Assembly (NCBI RefSeq): GCF_029814935.1
Contig: NZ_CP104582.1
Span: 1,240,001-1,304,000 of the forward strand
Length of the DNA: 64,000 nt
Origin: Pseudomonas sp. GD03919
GTDB lineage: Bacteria > Pseudomonadota > Gammaproteobacteria > Pseudomonadales > Pseudomonadaceae
Direction: 5' to 3'
Below the pieces are notes generated by a model. The model saw only the letters and a list, made by a program, of their open reading frames with translations. It searched no databases and was not told the origin of the DNA. How positions within the stretch are numbered: the stretch's first letter is position 1; each line of letters opens with the position of its first letter. The position numbers and the translations under genes were made by a program. Of this stretch, positions 1-10,272 are shown one piece after another.

Positions 1-142
1 GGCGGCTTTTTGCTGTCTGTGACTCCCGCATTCGGGGTGATTTCTGCGGGTGGCGGGCTGGCGAGCGAAACGGAGCCTTTTGGTTGCCTGTCCAACCCAT
101 TACTCTCCTTGCCACAACCAGAGCGTAGAGGAACGATCCACC
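1..142. other. Leader region at window edge, no gene recognised
   Basis: No convincing coding sequence or RNA was seen in this stretch. It is the upstream region of the TetR-type gene that follows and carries its ribosome-binding site (AGAGGAAC) at the right edge. Whatever gene lies to the left of the window is not visible. Confidence 0.4.
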
Positions 143-856
143 GTGAGCTCCGTACCTGCGTCCCCGAAAGCCTCCCATGCCGCCAATACCGTTGCCGAAA
201 GCGTTCAGTACCAGGGCCGCAAGGCCAGTCGTCAGGGCAGCGAGCAGCGCCGTCAGGCGATTCTCGATGCCGCCATGCGCATCGTCGTGCGTGAGGGCGT
301 GCGCGCCGTGCGCCATCGTGCGGTAGCCGCCGAGGCGCAGGTGCCGCTGTCGGCCACGACCTACTACTTCAAGGATATCGATGACCTGATCACCGATACC
401 TTCGCCCAGTTCGTCGAGCGTAGCGCCGCGCAGATGGCGGCGTTCTGGGCCAGCACCCAGGGGGCGCTGGAGGAGATGGTCGGTCGCCTGGATGGCAGCG
501 AGCAGGCGCGCCGGCAGTTGGCCGAGGAGATTGCCGAACTGGCGGTGCAGTACGTGCAGCGCCAACTGCGTGAGCGCTGCGATCACCTGATCGCTGAGCA
601 GGCGTTCCAGCAGGAGGCGTTGCTCAATCCGCGTCTGCGCGAACTGGTGCGGGCCCACCGGCAGATTCTGCAGCAGGGCGTGACGCACTTCTTCGAGGTG
701 TTGGGCTCGCGTCAACCCGAGCAGGATGCCGTGCTGTTGACGGCCACCATCATGCAGATGGAGTATCAGGTGCTGCTGGACGGTGTCGAAAATCTGGACA
801 GTCAGGCAATGCTGGCCATTCTTAAACGTTACATGAATCTGGTTCTGGGGCTGTAA
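143..856 (+). CDS. TetR/AcrR-family transcriptional regulator
   Basis: Predicted one-component DNA-binding repressor of 237 residues. After an approximately 40-residue polar N-terminal tail there is a TetR helix-turn-helix (RRQAILDAAMRIVVREG, then VRHRAVAAEAQVPLSATTYYF), followed by an all-helical ligand/dimer domain. The frame is open from 50, but a GTG at 143 preceded by AGAGGAAC is preferred as the start. It lies 42 bp upstream of a lipoprotein gene on the same strand, so it may be autoregulated or control the downstream string. The effector and targets cannot be read from the sequence. The family assignment is firm; the exact start and role are not. Confidence 0.85.
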   Translation: MSSVPASPKASHAANTVAESVQYQGRKASRQGSEQRRQAILDAAMRIVVREGVRAVRHRAVAAEAQVPLSATTYYFKDIDDLITDTFAQFVERSAAQMAAFWASTQGALEEMVGRLDGSEQARRQLAEEIAELAVQYVQRQLRERCDHLIAEQAFQQEALLNPRLRELVRAHRQILQQGVTHFFEVLGSRQPEQDAVLLTATIMQMEYQVLLDGVENLDSQAMLAILKRYMNLVLGL

Positions 857-898
857 GCGTCGATCATCGGATCGAACGGCCTGCACAAGGAGAGCGTA

Positions 899-1450
899 AT
901 GAAAGCCTGGCGCGTATTGGTCGCCCTGTCCTTCCTGCTGTTGAGTGGCTGTCTGGTTACCTTCAAGGACCCGATCCCGGCCAACGAGGCCGCGCCCATG
1001 CCACTGCTGGGTGAGTGGACCCGCCAGGATGAATGGGGTGATCAGCTCTATCTGGAGATCACCCGTGCCGGCTCCAACCTTTATCAGGCGCGTATCTATG
1101 AGGGCAGTCTCGACAACGAAGGCAGTGTCGAGACCTTCGGCTTTACCGTCGCCCACCATGGCCGGCGCTGGTACCTCTCGGCGGGTTTGCCGAAAAGCCT
1201 GGGGGGCAACTTCGCCATTGCCGGCTTCGAGCTGACCCGTGGCAACGAGCTGGTGCTGTATAACCTGGATACCGAGCGCATCCTGCAGGACATGAACAAG
1301 GGCCTGCTGGAGGGGCAGACCGTGGCCATGCCCGAAGCTGATGGTGCACTGATCACCAGCCCGCTGGACAAGGTGTTCGCCTACCTCGACGACCCGGCCA
1401 ACGCCGATCTGTTCGTCGAAGTCGCGCGTTACCAGCGAGTGGCCGAATAG
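899..1450 (+). CDS. Predicted outer-membrane lipoprotein, unknown function
   Basis: A 183-residue protein with a clear type II signal peptide: positively charged start, hydrophobic stretch and lipobox LLSGC with the lipidated cysteine at residue 18. The residue after the cysteine is Leu, not Asp, so outer-membrane sorting is expected. No catalytic motif was recognised in the mature part (GEWTRQDEWGDQ, then beta-like alternation). It is preceded by AAGGAGAG and ends 8 bp before the QEGLA-motif gene, so the two are probably co-transcribed. Homologues are annotated only as hypothetical lipoproteins as far as I know. Confidence 0.8.
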   Translation: MKAWRVLVALSFLLLSGCLVTFKDPIPANEAAPMPLLGEWTRQDEWGDQLYLEITRAGSNLYQARIYEGSLDNEGSVETFGFTVAHHGRRWYLSAGLPKSLGGNFAIAGFELTRGNELVLYNLDTERILQDMNKGLLEGQTVAMPEADGALITSPLDKVFAYLDDPANADLFVEVARYQRVAE

Positions 1451-1458
1451 GAATTGCA

Positions 1459-2748
1459 ATGAACAGCCAGCAAAAACTGGACGACTATCAACTCTGCATT
1501 CGCGCGCTAAGCGACCGTATCGTCGAGGCGCAGACCCCCATCCGCGTGCTCGATGCGGTGAAGTGGGACGACGGCATCCGCGATGGCTTTCTCAAGGCCA
1601 AGGGCAAGCAGCCGCCGGCGGTGGACCGCGACTACTACCTGGGCCGACCGCTGGCCTTCGATGCCGCGGCGAAGAAGCTGGAATTCCAGAACATCGAGCG
1701 CGACATTACCCGTCAGCTCGGTCAGTTCAACCCGGTCGGGCAGATCATGCGGCGCATGTGCAAGGAATACCGCATGGTCATCCGCATGCTCGAAGCGCGC
1801 GGCACCGAGGACTTCGGCCTGATCAGCCAGGAGCTCTACGGCGCGGCTTCCGATGCCTTCCACGCCGGTGACCCGACCCTGGCCGATCTTGGCCTGATGC
1901 TTTCGGACTACCTCAACAACATCGCCGCACGCGGTGATCTGGAGGATGAGGCCAAGAACCTTGACGCCAGTGATGCCGTCAACATTCTGCAGCAGCGTCT
2001 GGCCGGGGTGTTCGGCGACGATACCATCCGCGTGTTCGAGTCCGACGGCATCCTCGCTGACGCTGCGGCTGGCGCCGACTACATCAAGATCCGCAGCGAT
2101 GCGCGTTTCAACGAACGCGACGTCAAGGCGCTGGAAGTGCATGAAGGGCTGGTGCACGTAGGCACCACGCTCAATGGCCTGAACCAGCCGATCTGCACCT
2201 TCCTGGCCAAGGGGCCGCCCTCGTCGACGGTGACCCAGGAAGGCCTGGCCATCCTCATGGAGGTGATCGCCTTCGCCTCCTATCCGACGCGCCTGCGTAA
2301 GCTGACCAACCGCACCCGTGCCATCCACATGGCCGAAGAGGGGGCAGATTTTCTTCAGGTGTTCGAGTTCTTCCGCGATCAGGGGTACGGCATGGAGGGT
2401 AGCTACAGCAACGCCAGCCGGGTGTTCCGTGGCTCGCTGCCGATCGGCCTGCCGTTCACCAAGGATCTGTCGTACCTGAAGGGCTTCATCCTGATTTACA
2501 ACTACATCCAGCTGGCGGTGCGCAAGGGCAAGCTGGAGCAGATTCCGCTGCTGTTCTGCGGCAAGACCACCCTGGAAGACATGCGCACCCTGCGCAAGCT
2601 GGTGGACGAAGGCCTGGTACTGCCGCCCAAGTACCTGCCTCCGCAGTTTCAGGACATGAACGCACTGTCGGCCTGGATGTGCTTCTCCAACTTCCTCAAT
2701 CATCTGAGCCTGGATCGCATCGAAGCGGACTACGCCAATATTCTCTAG
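1459..2748 (+). CDS. QEGLA-motif DUF1704 (KIAA0895/MATCAP-like) putative metallopeptidase
   Basis: A 429-residue cytosolic protein of the family usually labelled 'flavohemoglobin expression-modulating QEGLA motif protein' (DUF1704). The sequence shows HEGLVH at residues 228-233 and QEGLA at 260-264. In the eukaryotic relatives (MATCAP/KIAA0895 tubulin tyrosine carboxypeptidases) the equivalent HExxxH plus downstream Glu bind zinc, so a zinc-dependent peptidase is a reasonable inference. The bacterial substrate is unknown. It has no signal peptide or membrane segment. It sits directly behind the lipoprotein gene and ahead of the AIM24-like gene, suggesting one transcription unit. The role in flavohemoglobin expression is inherited annotation, not evident here. 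Confidence 0.85.
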   Translation: MNSQQKLDDYQLCIRALSDRIVEAQTPIRVLDAVKWDDGIRDGFLKAKGKQPPAVDRDYYLGRPLAFDAAAKKLEFQNIERDITRQLGQFNPVGQIMRRMCKEYRMVIRMLEARGTEDFGLISQELYGAASDAFHAGDPTLADLGLMLSDYLNNIAARGDLEDEAKNLDASDAVNILQQRLAGVFGDDTIRVFESDGILADAAAGADYIKIRSDARFNERDVKALEVHEGLVHVGTTLNGLNQPICTFLAKGPPSSTVTQEGLAILMEVIAFASYPTRLRKLTNRTRAIHMAEEGADFLQVFEFFRDQGYGMEGSYSNASRVFRGSLPIGLPFTKDLSYLKGFILIYNYIQLAVRKGKLEQIPLLFCGKTTLEDMRTLRKLVDEGLVLPPKYLPPQFQDMNALSAWMCFSNFLNHLSLDRIEADYANIL

Positions 2749-2766
2749 CGGCAGCAGGCGGCAAGG

Positions 2767-2789
2767 TGTAGCCCGGATGAAATCCGGGA
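2767..2789. repeat. REP-like palindrome (GTAGCCCGGATGAAATCCGGG)
   Basis: A short inverted repeat (CCCGGAT / ATCCGGG) of the kind scattered between Pseudomonas genes. It lies between the QEGLA gene and the AIM24-like gene and overlaps the first in-frame ATG of the latter, which argues that the ATG at 2777 is not the real start. Confidence 0.5.
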
Positions 2790-2806
2790 ATTGCGGAGAG
2801 CAGAAC

Positions 2807-3553
2807 GTGGCAAGCCATCAACTCGAATACGAAATCCTCGGTGCATCGGCGCAATCGGTGGAAATCATCCTCGACCCCGGCGAGACGGTGATCGCCGAAG
2901 CCGGGGCGATGAACTACATGACCGACGGCGTACGCTTCGAGACGCGCATGGGCGACGGCTCGTCCAGTGGGCTGTTGGGCAAACTGTGGAGCGCCGGCAA
3001 GCGCATGCTCACCGGCGAGTCGCTGTTCATGACCCACTTCAGCAATGCTGGCAAGGGCCAGGCAAGAGTCGCCTTTGCCGCACCTTATCCGGGCACCGTG
3101 GTGCCCATCGATCTGGCGCAGGTCGGCGGCCGCCTGATCTGCCAGAAGGATGCCTTTCTCTGCGCGGCTCATGGCACCAGTATCGGCATCAGTTTCGCCA
3201 AGCGCCTGGGTGCCGGTTTCTTCGGCGGTGAGGGCTTCATCCTGCAAAAGCTCGAAGGCGACGGCCTGGCCTTCGTGCATGCCGGCGGCACGGTGATCCG
3301 CAAGGAGCTGAACAACGAAACCCTGCGCCTGGATACCGGCTGCCTGGTGGCCTTCAGCAGCGGTATCGATTACGACATCGCCCTGGCTGGCGGGCTGAAG
3401 AGCATGCTGTTCGGCGGTGAAGGGCTGTTGCTGACCACCCTCAAGGGCACCGGTACGGTGTGGATTCAGAGCCTGCCGTTCTCGCGTCTGGCCGAGCGCG
3501 TCTATGCGGCGACCGTAAAGGCTCGCGAAGAAGTACGCGCCGGTGGCAAGTAG
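2807..3553 (+). CDS. AIM24/TIGR00266-family protein
   Basis: A 248-residue protein of the AIM24 family (TIGR00266), a double beta-barrel fold whose function in bacteria is unsettled; the yeast relative is a mitochondrial inner-membrane organiser. Recognisable features are the opening [36 protein letters not shown] and repeated FGGEG segments. An ATG at 2777 is in frame, but the GTG at 2807 preceded by CGGAGAGC starts the conserved domain and avoids the REP-like repeat, so it is preferred. The 3' end overlaps the next gene by 11 bp, implying coupled translation with the hydrolase. Confidence 0.85.
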   Translation: MASHQLEYEILGASAQSVEIILDPGETVIAEAGAMNYMTDGVRFETRMGDGSSSGLLGKLWSAGKRMLTGESLFMTHFSNAGKGQARVAFAAPYPGTVVPIDLAQVGGRLICQKDAFLCAAHGTSIGISFAKRLGAGFFGGEGFILQKLEGDGLAFVHAGGTVIRKELNNETLRLDTGCLVAFSSGIDYDIALAGGLKSMLFGGEGLLLTTLKGTGTVWIQSLPFSRLAERVYAATVKAREEVRAGGK

Positions 3554-4427
3554 CCTGCGACTACTGATCTTGCTGCTGGCCAGTCTGTGGCTGAGCGGTT
3601 GCAGCGGCCTGCTGTTTTACCCGGAGCCAGGATTGCCGATTACCCCCGAGCGGGCCGGGCTGGAATATCGTGATGTCGAACTGCGCGCCGCCGATGGCAC
3701 GCGTCTGCATGCCTGGTGGCTGCCTGCCAAGGCCGGACTGAAGGTCAGGGGCACGATCCTGCACCTGCATGGCAATGGCGGCAACCTGGCCTGGCACCTG
3801 GGCGCGGTGCACTGGCTGCCGGAGCAGGGCTATCAGGTGCTGATGCTCGATTACCGGGGCTACGGCTTGTCTGCCGGTCAAGCACGGTTGCCCGAGGTCT
3901 ATCAGGATATCGACGCCGCCTTTGCCTGGCTGGAGCAGGCGCCTGCGGTGCAGGGCAAGCCACTGACGCTGCTGGGGCAGAGCCTGGGAGGTGCCCTGGC
4001 CGTGCATTACCTGGCGCAGCATGCCGAACGCCGCGAGCGTTTGCAGGGGCTGGTGCTCGACGGGGTACCAGCCAGTTACCGCGATGTGGCGCGTGATGTG
4101 CTGAATCAATCCTGGCTGACCTGGCCGCTGCAGGTGCCGCTGTCCTGGCTGGTGCCGGATGGCGACAGCGCCATTGCTTCCATCGCCCAACTCGAACCCT
4201 TACCGCTGCTGATATTTCATAGCCTTGACGACGAGGTCGTGGCGTTTTCCAATGGCGACCGTCTGAATCGGGCGGCTCGCTCGCCGCGCCGCTTCATCGA
4301 GACCCGTGGCGGGCATGTCCAGACCTTTACCGAGGATGCCTGGCGCCAGGCGCTGCTGGCCTTTCTGCATGATCCGCAGGTCGTTGTCGACTCGTCCATT
4401 CCCCCAGTTCCCGAGACCCCGCAATGA
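3543..4427 (+). CDS. Lipoprotein alpha/beta hydrolase
   Basis: A 294-residue serine hydrolase of the alpha/beta fold, related to the ABHD13/BEM46-like family, probably anchored in the envelope. The GTG start lies inside the 3' end of the preceding gene. The signal peptide ends in WLSGC (Cys20). The oxyanion motif HLHGNGGN is followed by the nucleophile elbow GQSLGG (Ser147), acid Asp229 or Asp230 (HSLDDEVV) and His258 (GGHVQTF), so the triad is intact. The natural substrate is unknown. Its stop overlaps the ATG of the following small gene (ATGA), consistent with one operon from the lipoprotein gene at 899 onward. Confidence 0.85.
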   Translation: MASSLRLLILLLASLWLSGCSGLLFYPEPGLPITPERAGLEYRDVELRAADGTRLHAWWLPAKAGLKVRGTILHLHGNGGNLAWHLGAVHWLPEQGYQVLMLDYRGYGLSAGQARLPEVYQDIDAAFAWLEQAPAVQGKPLTLLGQSLGGALAVHYLAQHAERRERLQGLVLDGVPASYRDVARDVLNQSWLTWPLQVPLSWLVPDGDSAIASIAQLEPLPLLIFHSLDDEVVAFSNGDRLNRAARSPRRFIETRGGHVQTFTEDAWRQALLAFLHDPQVVVDSSIPPVPETPQ

Positions 4428-4747
4428 AAGAACGTGATCCCATCCCCCTGATTCTCACCGGCGTAGCCAGCATCATTGGCACCATCGGTGTGCTCTGGTA
4501 CTACGGCTACGTGCACTTCGCCAAGCCTGAAGATGCGCTGCTGTTGTCCGACTTCACCATGCTCAAGACCATTCCCGGCGAGGACTACAAGGTCTCGCTG
4601 AAACCGGCCAATCAGGTGGCACAGTGCATCGACGGAGTGCTGGTGCTGTTCGATATGCAGCAGAAAGGGTTGACCGGCGTGCTGGTGGATAACAAGAAGC
4701 AGGCCGTGCGCTGCATGGGGCAAGAGACTCCGGCACTGGAGGAGTAA
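4424..4747 (+). CDS. Small single-pass membrane protein, unknown function
   Basis: A 107-residue protein whose start overlaps the hydrolase stop codon (ATGA). Residues about 7-28 form one hydrophobic segment (LILTGVASIIGTIGVLWYYG), leaving a polar C-terminal domain with two cysteines (QCIDG and RCMGQ) probably in the periplasm. No family function is recognised. It is the last gene before a strong bidirectional terminator, so it closes the operon. Confidence 0.75.
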   Translation: MKERDPIPLILTGVASIIGTIGVLWYYGYVHFAKPEDALLLSDFTMLKTIPGEDYKVSLKPANQVAQCIDGVLVLFDMQQKGLTGVLVDNKKQAVRCMGQETPALEE

Positions 4748-4760
4748 GCTCAGGCGTCCA

Positions 4761-4791
4761 AAAAGAAACCCGCCATCAGGCGGGTTTCTTC
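4761..4791. terminator. Bidirectional rho-independent terminator
   Basis: The hairpin GAAACCCGCC-ATCA-GGCGGGTTTC has a 10-bp stem flanked by AAAA on the left and TTCTT on the right. It lies between two convergent genes and can serve both. Confidence 0.85.
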
Positions 4792-4806
4792 ATTGCAGCA
4801 CTGTGA

Positions 4807-5592
4807 TCAGGCGCCGGTAGAGGAACGTGGAGCCACAGGCTGGTTATCGTTGGAGATGGTCACCTCGACACGGCGATTCTGCGCGCGACCGGAGTCGCTG
4901 GCGTTATCTGCCACCGGGTACTCCTTGCCGTAGCCTTGCGCGACGATGCGCGTCGGCTCCACGCCAGCGCGAATCAATGCACGACGCACGGACTCGGCGC
5001 GGCGCTCGGACAGGCCCTGGTTGTAGCTGGCCGAGCCGACGCTGTCGGTATAACCCTCGACGATCACCTGGCGCTCCGGGTTTTCCTGGAGAAAGCGCGC
5101 CAGTTGGGTGACGTTGGGCAGTGCGCTGCTTTTGAGTTCGGCCTTGTTGAAGTCGAACAGCACATCACCGAAGGTGACCAGGGTGCCGCGCTCGGTCTGC
5201 TTGGCGTTGAGGCTGTCCTGCAGCTTGCGGATCTGCGCATCGCGGGCATCGAGCAGGGCCTGAGCGCGTTGCGCTGCGCTGCTTTTCAATTCAGCTTCGG
5301 CGGTGCGCAGGGCGATGGTCTGCTTGGCCACCTCGACGCGCTGGTTGGTCAGGTAGGCCAACTGGTCGACCTTCTTCTCGTCGTCCTTGTTCATGTAGGC
5401 CTTGTCGGCCTTGTCCAGCCACTCCTGGGCTTCCTTGGTTTCCAGGGCGGCAACCCGGCTTGCCTGCGGATCGCTCTGCAGCGCAGAGAAGTTGCTGCGC
5501 GCCGACTCCAGATTGGCGTTGGGTTGGTGCGAGCAGGCAGCGAGGCCAACGCTCAGGGCCAGAAGGGCGGGGATCATCACGTGTTTACGCAT
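4807..5592 (-). CDS. lptF: OmpA-family outer-membrane lipoprotein (LptF-like)
   Basis: A 261-residue lipoprotein: signal peptide with lipobox LAAC (Cys20), a DUF4398-type helical N-terminal half rich in Ala/Lys/Glu, then an OmpA-like peptidoglycan-binding domain (FDVLFDFNKAEL, VEGYTDSVG, LSERRAESVRRAL, NRRVEV). It is expected to tether the outer membrane to peptidoglycan. Context and domain order match P. aeruginosa LptF (lipotoxin F), an AlgU-regulated stress-survival protein. An upstream ATG at 5601 is in frame; the one at 5592 is preferred because AAGGA lies 8 bases before it. It forms a two-gene unit with the DUF4398 lipoprotein upstream. Confidence 0.85.
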   Translation of the reverse strand: MRKHVMIPALLALSVGLAACSHQPNANLESARSNFSALQSDPQASRVAALETKEAQEWLDKADKAYMNKDDEKKVDQLAYLTNQRVEVAKQTIALRTAEAELKSSAAQRAQALLDARDAQIRKLQDSLNAKQTERGTLVTFGDVLFDFNKAELKSSALPNVTQLARFLQENPERQVIVEGYTDSVGSASYNQGLSERRAESVRRALIRAGVEPTRIVAQGYGKEYPVADNASDSGRAQNRRVEVTISNDNQPVAPRSSTGA

Positions 5593-5639
5593 GGTGTTCA
5601 TCCTTTGCTCTGTCAGCGAATGGGTGGGTGGCACGGCGC

Positions 5640-6053
5640 TCACTGTGCGTTGCGCATGCCTTCCTCACGCAGTTCCTGAACACCCTGGCGGGCGTCCTGC
5701 ACAGCTTGTTCGGCCTTGGCGGCCTGGGCCTTGCGTTCGGCGACCCGGGCATCCCACTCGGCCTGTTCGGCCAGGCGGCGGGCTTTCTCGTAGTCTTCAT
5801 CGTGCATGGCCAGCTCGGCTGCCTTGAGCTTGTCCTGCGCCGCTTTCATTTCCACGGCGGCGTATTCGGTACCGCCGGCGCTGATCGCCGCATTGACCGC
5901 AGACTGCGTCACGGCATATTGCTCGGTTGGCGGGTTGCCGGCGCAACCGGCCAGTACCAGGCTGCTGCCCAGCACCAGGGCAGCCAGTTTGATCCCGTGC
6001 AGACGGCTGCGCGAGGTGTTCTCGGTATGCGTCTTCATGGCAGCTAACTCCAT
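5640..6053 (-). CDS. DUF4398 lipoprotein
   Basis: A 137-residue lipoprotein with lipobox VLAGC at residues 33-37, after a rather long polar N-terminus. The mature part is a DUF4398 helical hairpin rich in Ala, Glu, Lys and Gln, probably coiled-coil and resembling the N-terminal half of the OmpA-like partner downstream. The open frame runs to 6164, but the ATG at 6053 is preceded by AGGAGTG and is the likely start; an internal ATG five codons later is also possible. Only 47 bp separate it from the OmpA-family gene, so the two are likely co-transcribed and co-regulated under envelope stress. Confidence 0.8.
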   Translation of the reverse strand: MELAAMKTHTENTSRSRLHGIKLAALVLGSSLVLAGCAGNPPTEQYAVTQSAVNAAISAGGTEYAAVEMKAAQDKLKAAELAMHDEDYEKARRLAEQAEWDARVAERKAQAAKAEQAVQDARQGVQELREEGMRNAQ

Positions 6054-6156
6054 TTTGAACACTCCTATGAATGTCGATATCCGTTGCTCATGGCGCGGCA
6101 TGCTCTGCGTGTCCCCGTATGTGGGTGACACGGTTTCGGCATGCCGGACCTGTAAT

Positions 6157-6184
6157 AGGGACATGCCGGGTTTTTCAAAGGTTC
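6157..6184 (-). promoter_or_regulatory. Possible AlgU (sigma-22/RpoE-type) promoter
   Basis: On the - strand GAACCT (-35) and TCCCT (-10) are separated by 17 bp, close to the AlgU consensus GAACTT-N16/17-TCnnA. It lies about 100 bp upstream of the DUF4398-OmpA lipoprotein pair. The match at -10 is only partial, so this is a candidate based on known AlgU control of lptF in P. aeruginosa. Confidence 0.4.
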
Positions 6185-6585
6185 AGAAAAAATGACAGCC
6201 TGCTCATGACTCAATGGATGACAGGTTGGTCAGTCGATTGTCTGGAACAGCTGCTGCAAGGTGCCGTTTGCTTGAGCGAAAGGCGCTATTTTTCTGGTTT
6301 TCTGCGGGTTTAACGTGTCGGATATGTCGGTCGCCGAGCGACCGCTGAATCAGGGGGGCATTGAATTGACCGCTCAGGGCGTTTTCTTTAGCGCATTTCC
6401 ATGCTGCAGGTGGGTGATATATCGAACGCCTCCGGCGGCTAGCCGCATGAGCGCGCAAGGGCGTGCCGGCTGCCTGTCCGTGCAGATGCTGCAGACCATA
6501 GGGCGTGCTGCAGCAGCGCGCCGCCCTTGTAAGACGCTGGCGGGCTGGGCACTCTGTCGATACTGGACTGGAAAAGGACTGCGAC
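6185..6585. other. Intergenic region between the lipoprotein pair and ppc
   Basis: About 400 bp between divergent genes with no convincing gene. Open frames here are short and lack ribosome-binding sites. It must hold the ppc promoter, but no confident -35/-10 pair was picked out. The region is somewhat richer in A/T than the flanking coding DNA up to about 6310. Confidence 0.4.
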
Positions 6586-9222
6586 ATGGCGGAAATCGAT
6601 GCGCGTCTGCGCGAGGAAGTTCACCTGCTTGGCGAACTGCTCGGGCACACCATCAGCACCCAGCTGGGCAAGGAATTTCTCGACAAGATCGAGCGCATAC
6701 GCAAGTCGGCCAAGGCTGGACGGCGTGGCTCCAGCGCCGGCGCCGAGCAACTGAGCAGCACCCTGGGTGACCTGGATGACGATGAGCTGCTGCCGGTGGC
6801 ACGGGCCTTCAACCAGTTTCTCAACCTGGCCAATATCGCCGAGCAACAACATCGCGTGCGCCGTCGCCGCGCGGATGAGCCGGCCCCCTTCGAGCTGCGC
6901 GTGCTGGATGAGCTGCTCGAACGCCTGCTCGCTGCCGGCCAGGACGCCGATAAGCTGGCGCGCCAGCTGGGGCGTCTGGACATCGAGCTGGTGCTGACCG
7001 CGCACCCCACCGAAGTGGCGCGGCGCACCCTGATCCAGAAGTACGATGCCATCGCCGCGCAACTGACGGCGCTGGATCACAGCGACCTGTTGCCGGCTGA
7101 GCGCGAGCGCATCATCGAGCGTCTGCAGCGCCTGATCGCTGAGGCCTGGCACACCGAGGAAATTCGCCGCAGCCGGCCCAGCCCGGTGGACGAGGCCAAG
7201 TGGGGCTTTGCCGTCATCGAGCATTCGTTGTGGCAGGCGGTGCCGCAGTTCCTGCGTCGCGCCGAGCAAAGCTTGCAGGCCGCCACCGGTCTGCGTCTGC
7301 CGCTGGATGCCGCGCCGATTCGCTTTGCTTCGTGGATGGGCGGTGACCGCGACGGCAATCCCAATGTCACCGCGCGGGTGACGCGCGAGGTGCTGCTGCT
7401 GGCGCGCTGGATGGCGGCTGATCTGTACCTGCGTGACGTCGACAACCTGGCCGCCGAGCTGTCCATGCAGCAGGCCAGCGACGAGTTACGTGCGCAGGTT
7501 GGCGAGAGTGCCGAGCCTTACCGCGCGTTGCTCAAGCAACTGCGTGAACGCCTGCGTGAAACCCGCAGTTGGGCGCAGCAGGCACTGACGACGGATATCC
7601 CGGCCAGTCGCGCGGTGCTGCAGGACAACCGCGACCTGCTGGCGCCGCTGCAACTCTGTTACCAGTCGTTGCATGCCTGTGGCATGGGCGTAATCGCCGA
7701 TGGGCCGTTGCTCGACTGTTTGCGCCGGGCCGCGACCTTCGGCCTGTTCCTGGTGCGTCTCGATGTGCGTCAGGACGCTACCCGGCACGCGGCGGCGCTG
7801 TCGGAAATCACCGATTACCTCGGCCTTGGTCGCTACGCCGAATGGAATGAGGAGGCGCGCCTGAGCTTTCTCCAGCGCGAGCTGGACTGCCGCCGGCCGC
7901 TGTTGCCGAGCGACTATCGGCCCTCTGCCGAAACCGCCGAAGTGCTCGCCACCTGTCGTGAGGTGGCTGCTGCGCCTGCCGCCTCGCTGGGTTCTTACGT
8001 GATTTCCATGGCCGGTGCTGCCTCCGATGTGCTGGCGGTGCAACTGCTGCTCAAGGAGGCCGGGTTGCGCCGGCCGATGCGCGTGGTGCCACTGTTCGAG
8101 ACGCTGGCCGATCTCGATCATGCCGGGCCGGTGGTCGACCGCCTGCTCGGCCTGCCCGGCTATCGCGCGCGTCTGCATGGCCCGCAGGAAGTGATGATCG
8201 GCTATTCCGACTCGGCCAAGGACGCCGGCACCACCGCTGCAGCCTGGGCACAGTACCGCGCGCAGGAAGAGCTGGTGCGTCTGTGCCGCGAACATCAGGT
8301 CGAGTTGCTCCTGTTCCACGGTCGTGGTGGCACCGTCGGTCGCGGGGGTGGCCCTGCGCATGCCGCCATCCTGTCGCAACCGCCGGGCTCGGTGGCGGGG
8401 CGTTTCCGCACCACCGAGCAGGGCGAGATGATCCGTTTCAAGTTCGGCTTGCCGGATATCGCTGAGCAGAATCTCAATCTGTACCTGGCTGCCGTACTGG
8501 AAGCCACGCTGTTGCCGCCTCCGGCGCCGGAGCCGAGTTGGCGGGCGATGATGGATCGCCTGGCCGAGGTCGGGGTCAAGGCCTATCGCGGCGTGGTACG
8601 CGAGCATCCGCAGTTCGTCGAGTATTTTCGCCAGGCCACGCCGGAACAAGAGCTTGGGCGCTTGCCGCTGGGCAGTCGCCCGGCCAAGCGGCGCGAGGGC
8701 GGTGTGGAGAGCCTGCGGGCCATCCCGTGGATTTTCGCCTGGACCCAGACCCGTCTGATGCTGCCGGCCTGGCTTGGCTGGGAGCAGGCGCTAGGGCAGG
8801 CGTTGCACGGTGGCGATGGCGAACTGCTCAAGCACATGCGTGAGCACTGGCCGTTCTTCCGCACACGCATCGACATGCTGGAAATGGTGCTGACCAAGGC
8901 CGACGCCAGCATCGCTGCGCTCTACGACGAGCGTCTGGTCGAGCCGGCACTGCAGCCGCTGGGGGCGCAGTTACGCGACCTATTGTCGCAGGCGTGCGCT
9001 GCCGTGCTGGAACTGACCGGGCAGTCTCGGCTGCTCGCGCACAATCCGGAAACCCTGGAATCGATCAGCGTACGCAACACCTACCTCGACCCTTTGCACC
9101 TGTTGCAAGCCGAGCTGTTGGCGCGCTGTCGGCAACGTCAACAGGCGCCGGATAGCCCTCTGGAGCAGGCGCTGTTGGTCAGCGTGGCAGGTATCGCAGC
9201 CGGCTTGCGCAACACCGGTTGA
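6586..9222 (+). CDS. ppc: Phosphoenolpyruvate carboxylase
   Basis: Catalyses the anaplerotic carboxylation of phosphoenolpyruvate with bicarbonate to oxaloacetate, in the cytosol. The 878-residue length fits the proteobacterial family. Signatures seen include [12 protein letters not shown] with the catalytic His, [21 protein letters not shown], and the mobile loop [14 protein letters not shown] followed by [14 protein letters not shown]. The frame is open from 6505, but the ATG at 6586 with AAGGA upstream starts the family-typical N-terminus. It is followed by adk after about 220 bp, as in other Pseudomonas. Confidence 0.97.
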   Translation: MAEIDARLREEVHLLGELLGHTISTQLGKEFLDKIERIRKSAKAGRRGSSAGAEQLSSTLGDLDDDELLPVARAFNQFLNLANIAEQQHRVRRRRADEPAPFELRVLDELLERLLAAGQDADKLARQLGRLDIELVLTAHPTEVARRTLIQKYDAIAAQLTALDHSDLLPAERERIIERLQRLIAEAWHTEEIRRSRPSPVDEAKWGFAVIEHSLWQAVPQFLRRAEQSLQAATGLRLPLDAAPIRFASWMGGDRDGNPNVTARVTREVLLLARWMAADLYLRDVDNLAAELSMQQASDELRAQVGESAEPYRALLKQLRERLRETRSWAQQALTTDIPASRAVLQDNRDLLAPLQLCYQSLHACGMGVIADGPLLDCLRRAATFGLFLVRLDVRQDATRHAAALSEITDYLGLGRYAEWNEEARLSFLQRELDCRRPLLPSDYRPSAETAEVLATCREVAAAPAASLGSYVISMAGAASDVLAVQLLLKEAGLRRPMRVVPLFETLADLDHAGPVVDRLLGLPGYRARLHGPQEVMIGYSDSAKDAGTTAAAWAQYRAQEELVRLCREHQVELLLFHGRGGTVGRGGGPAHAAILSQPPGSVAGRFRTTEQGEMIRFKFGLPDIAEQNLNLYLAAVLEATLLPPPAPEPSWRAMMDRLAEVGVKAYRGVVREHPQFVEYFRQATPEQELGRLPLGSRPAKRREGGVESLRAIPWIFAWTQTRLMLPAWLGWEQALGQALHGGDGELLKHMREHWPFFRTRIDMLEMVLTKADASIAALYDERLVEPALQPLGAQLRDLLSQACAAVLELTGQSRLLAHNPETLESISVRNTYLDPLHLLQAELLARCRQRQQAPDSPLEQALLVSVAGIAAGLRNTG

Positions 9223-9427
9223 AGTGCTCGGAGGCGGTGGTGAATTGAGGGTCTGCCCCAGCCAAAAAGCGTGCAAGCCTCGCCAGAACGAGGAGTTTTA
9301 TCCGACTTTTGGCGGCTTGTGCGCCCGGGGTGCGCTGTGTATCTTGAGCAGCCTTTTGGCCGCTACAGCTGCCGCAAACATTCAAGAGATTGGCCCCACG
9401 AGGCGAGTCCGACCGATTACTACATAA

Positions 9428-10093
<666 letters not shown>

Positions 10094-10113
10094 GTCCACC
10101 GCCAGCTGTCTCC

Positions 10114-10141
10114 GACAAAGGCCCCGCAAGGGGCCTTTGTC
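10114..10141 (+). terminator. Rho-independent terminator of adk
   Basis: Perfect stem GACAAAGGCCCC-GCAA-GGGGCCTTTGTC (12 bp) 20 bp after the adk stop. It is nearly symmetrical, so it may work in both directions. Confidence 0.8.
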
Positions 10142-10272
10142 GTATATGGAACATGGATACGTTCTGGTCGCTCTCAAGCATGGCCGCGCAAGGCGGGCCG
10201 ACTAGTATCGACGATGCAAGCCCCCGGCCTGCGTCGGGGCGCGTCGACAACCTATAAGGAAGAGGGCATTCA

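Noticed and set aside
1507..2703. 398-codon - strand open frame opposite the QEGLA gene
   Set aside because: It mirrors a clear gene in high-GC DNA, shows no protein-like domain and has no ribosome-binding site.
7486..8649. 387-codon - strand open frame opposite ppc
   Set aside because: Antisense shadow of a well-conserved enzyme; composition is Arg/Gln/His-rich as such shadows are.
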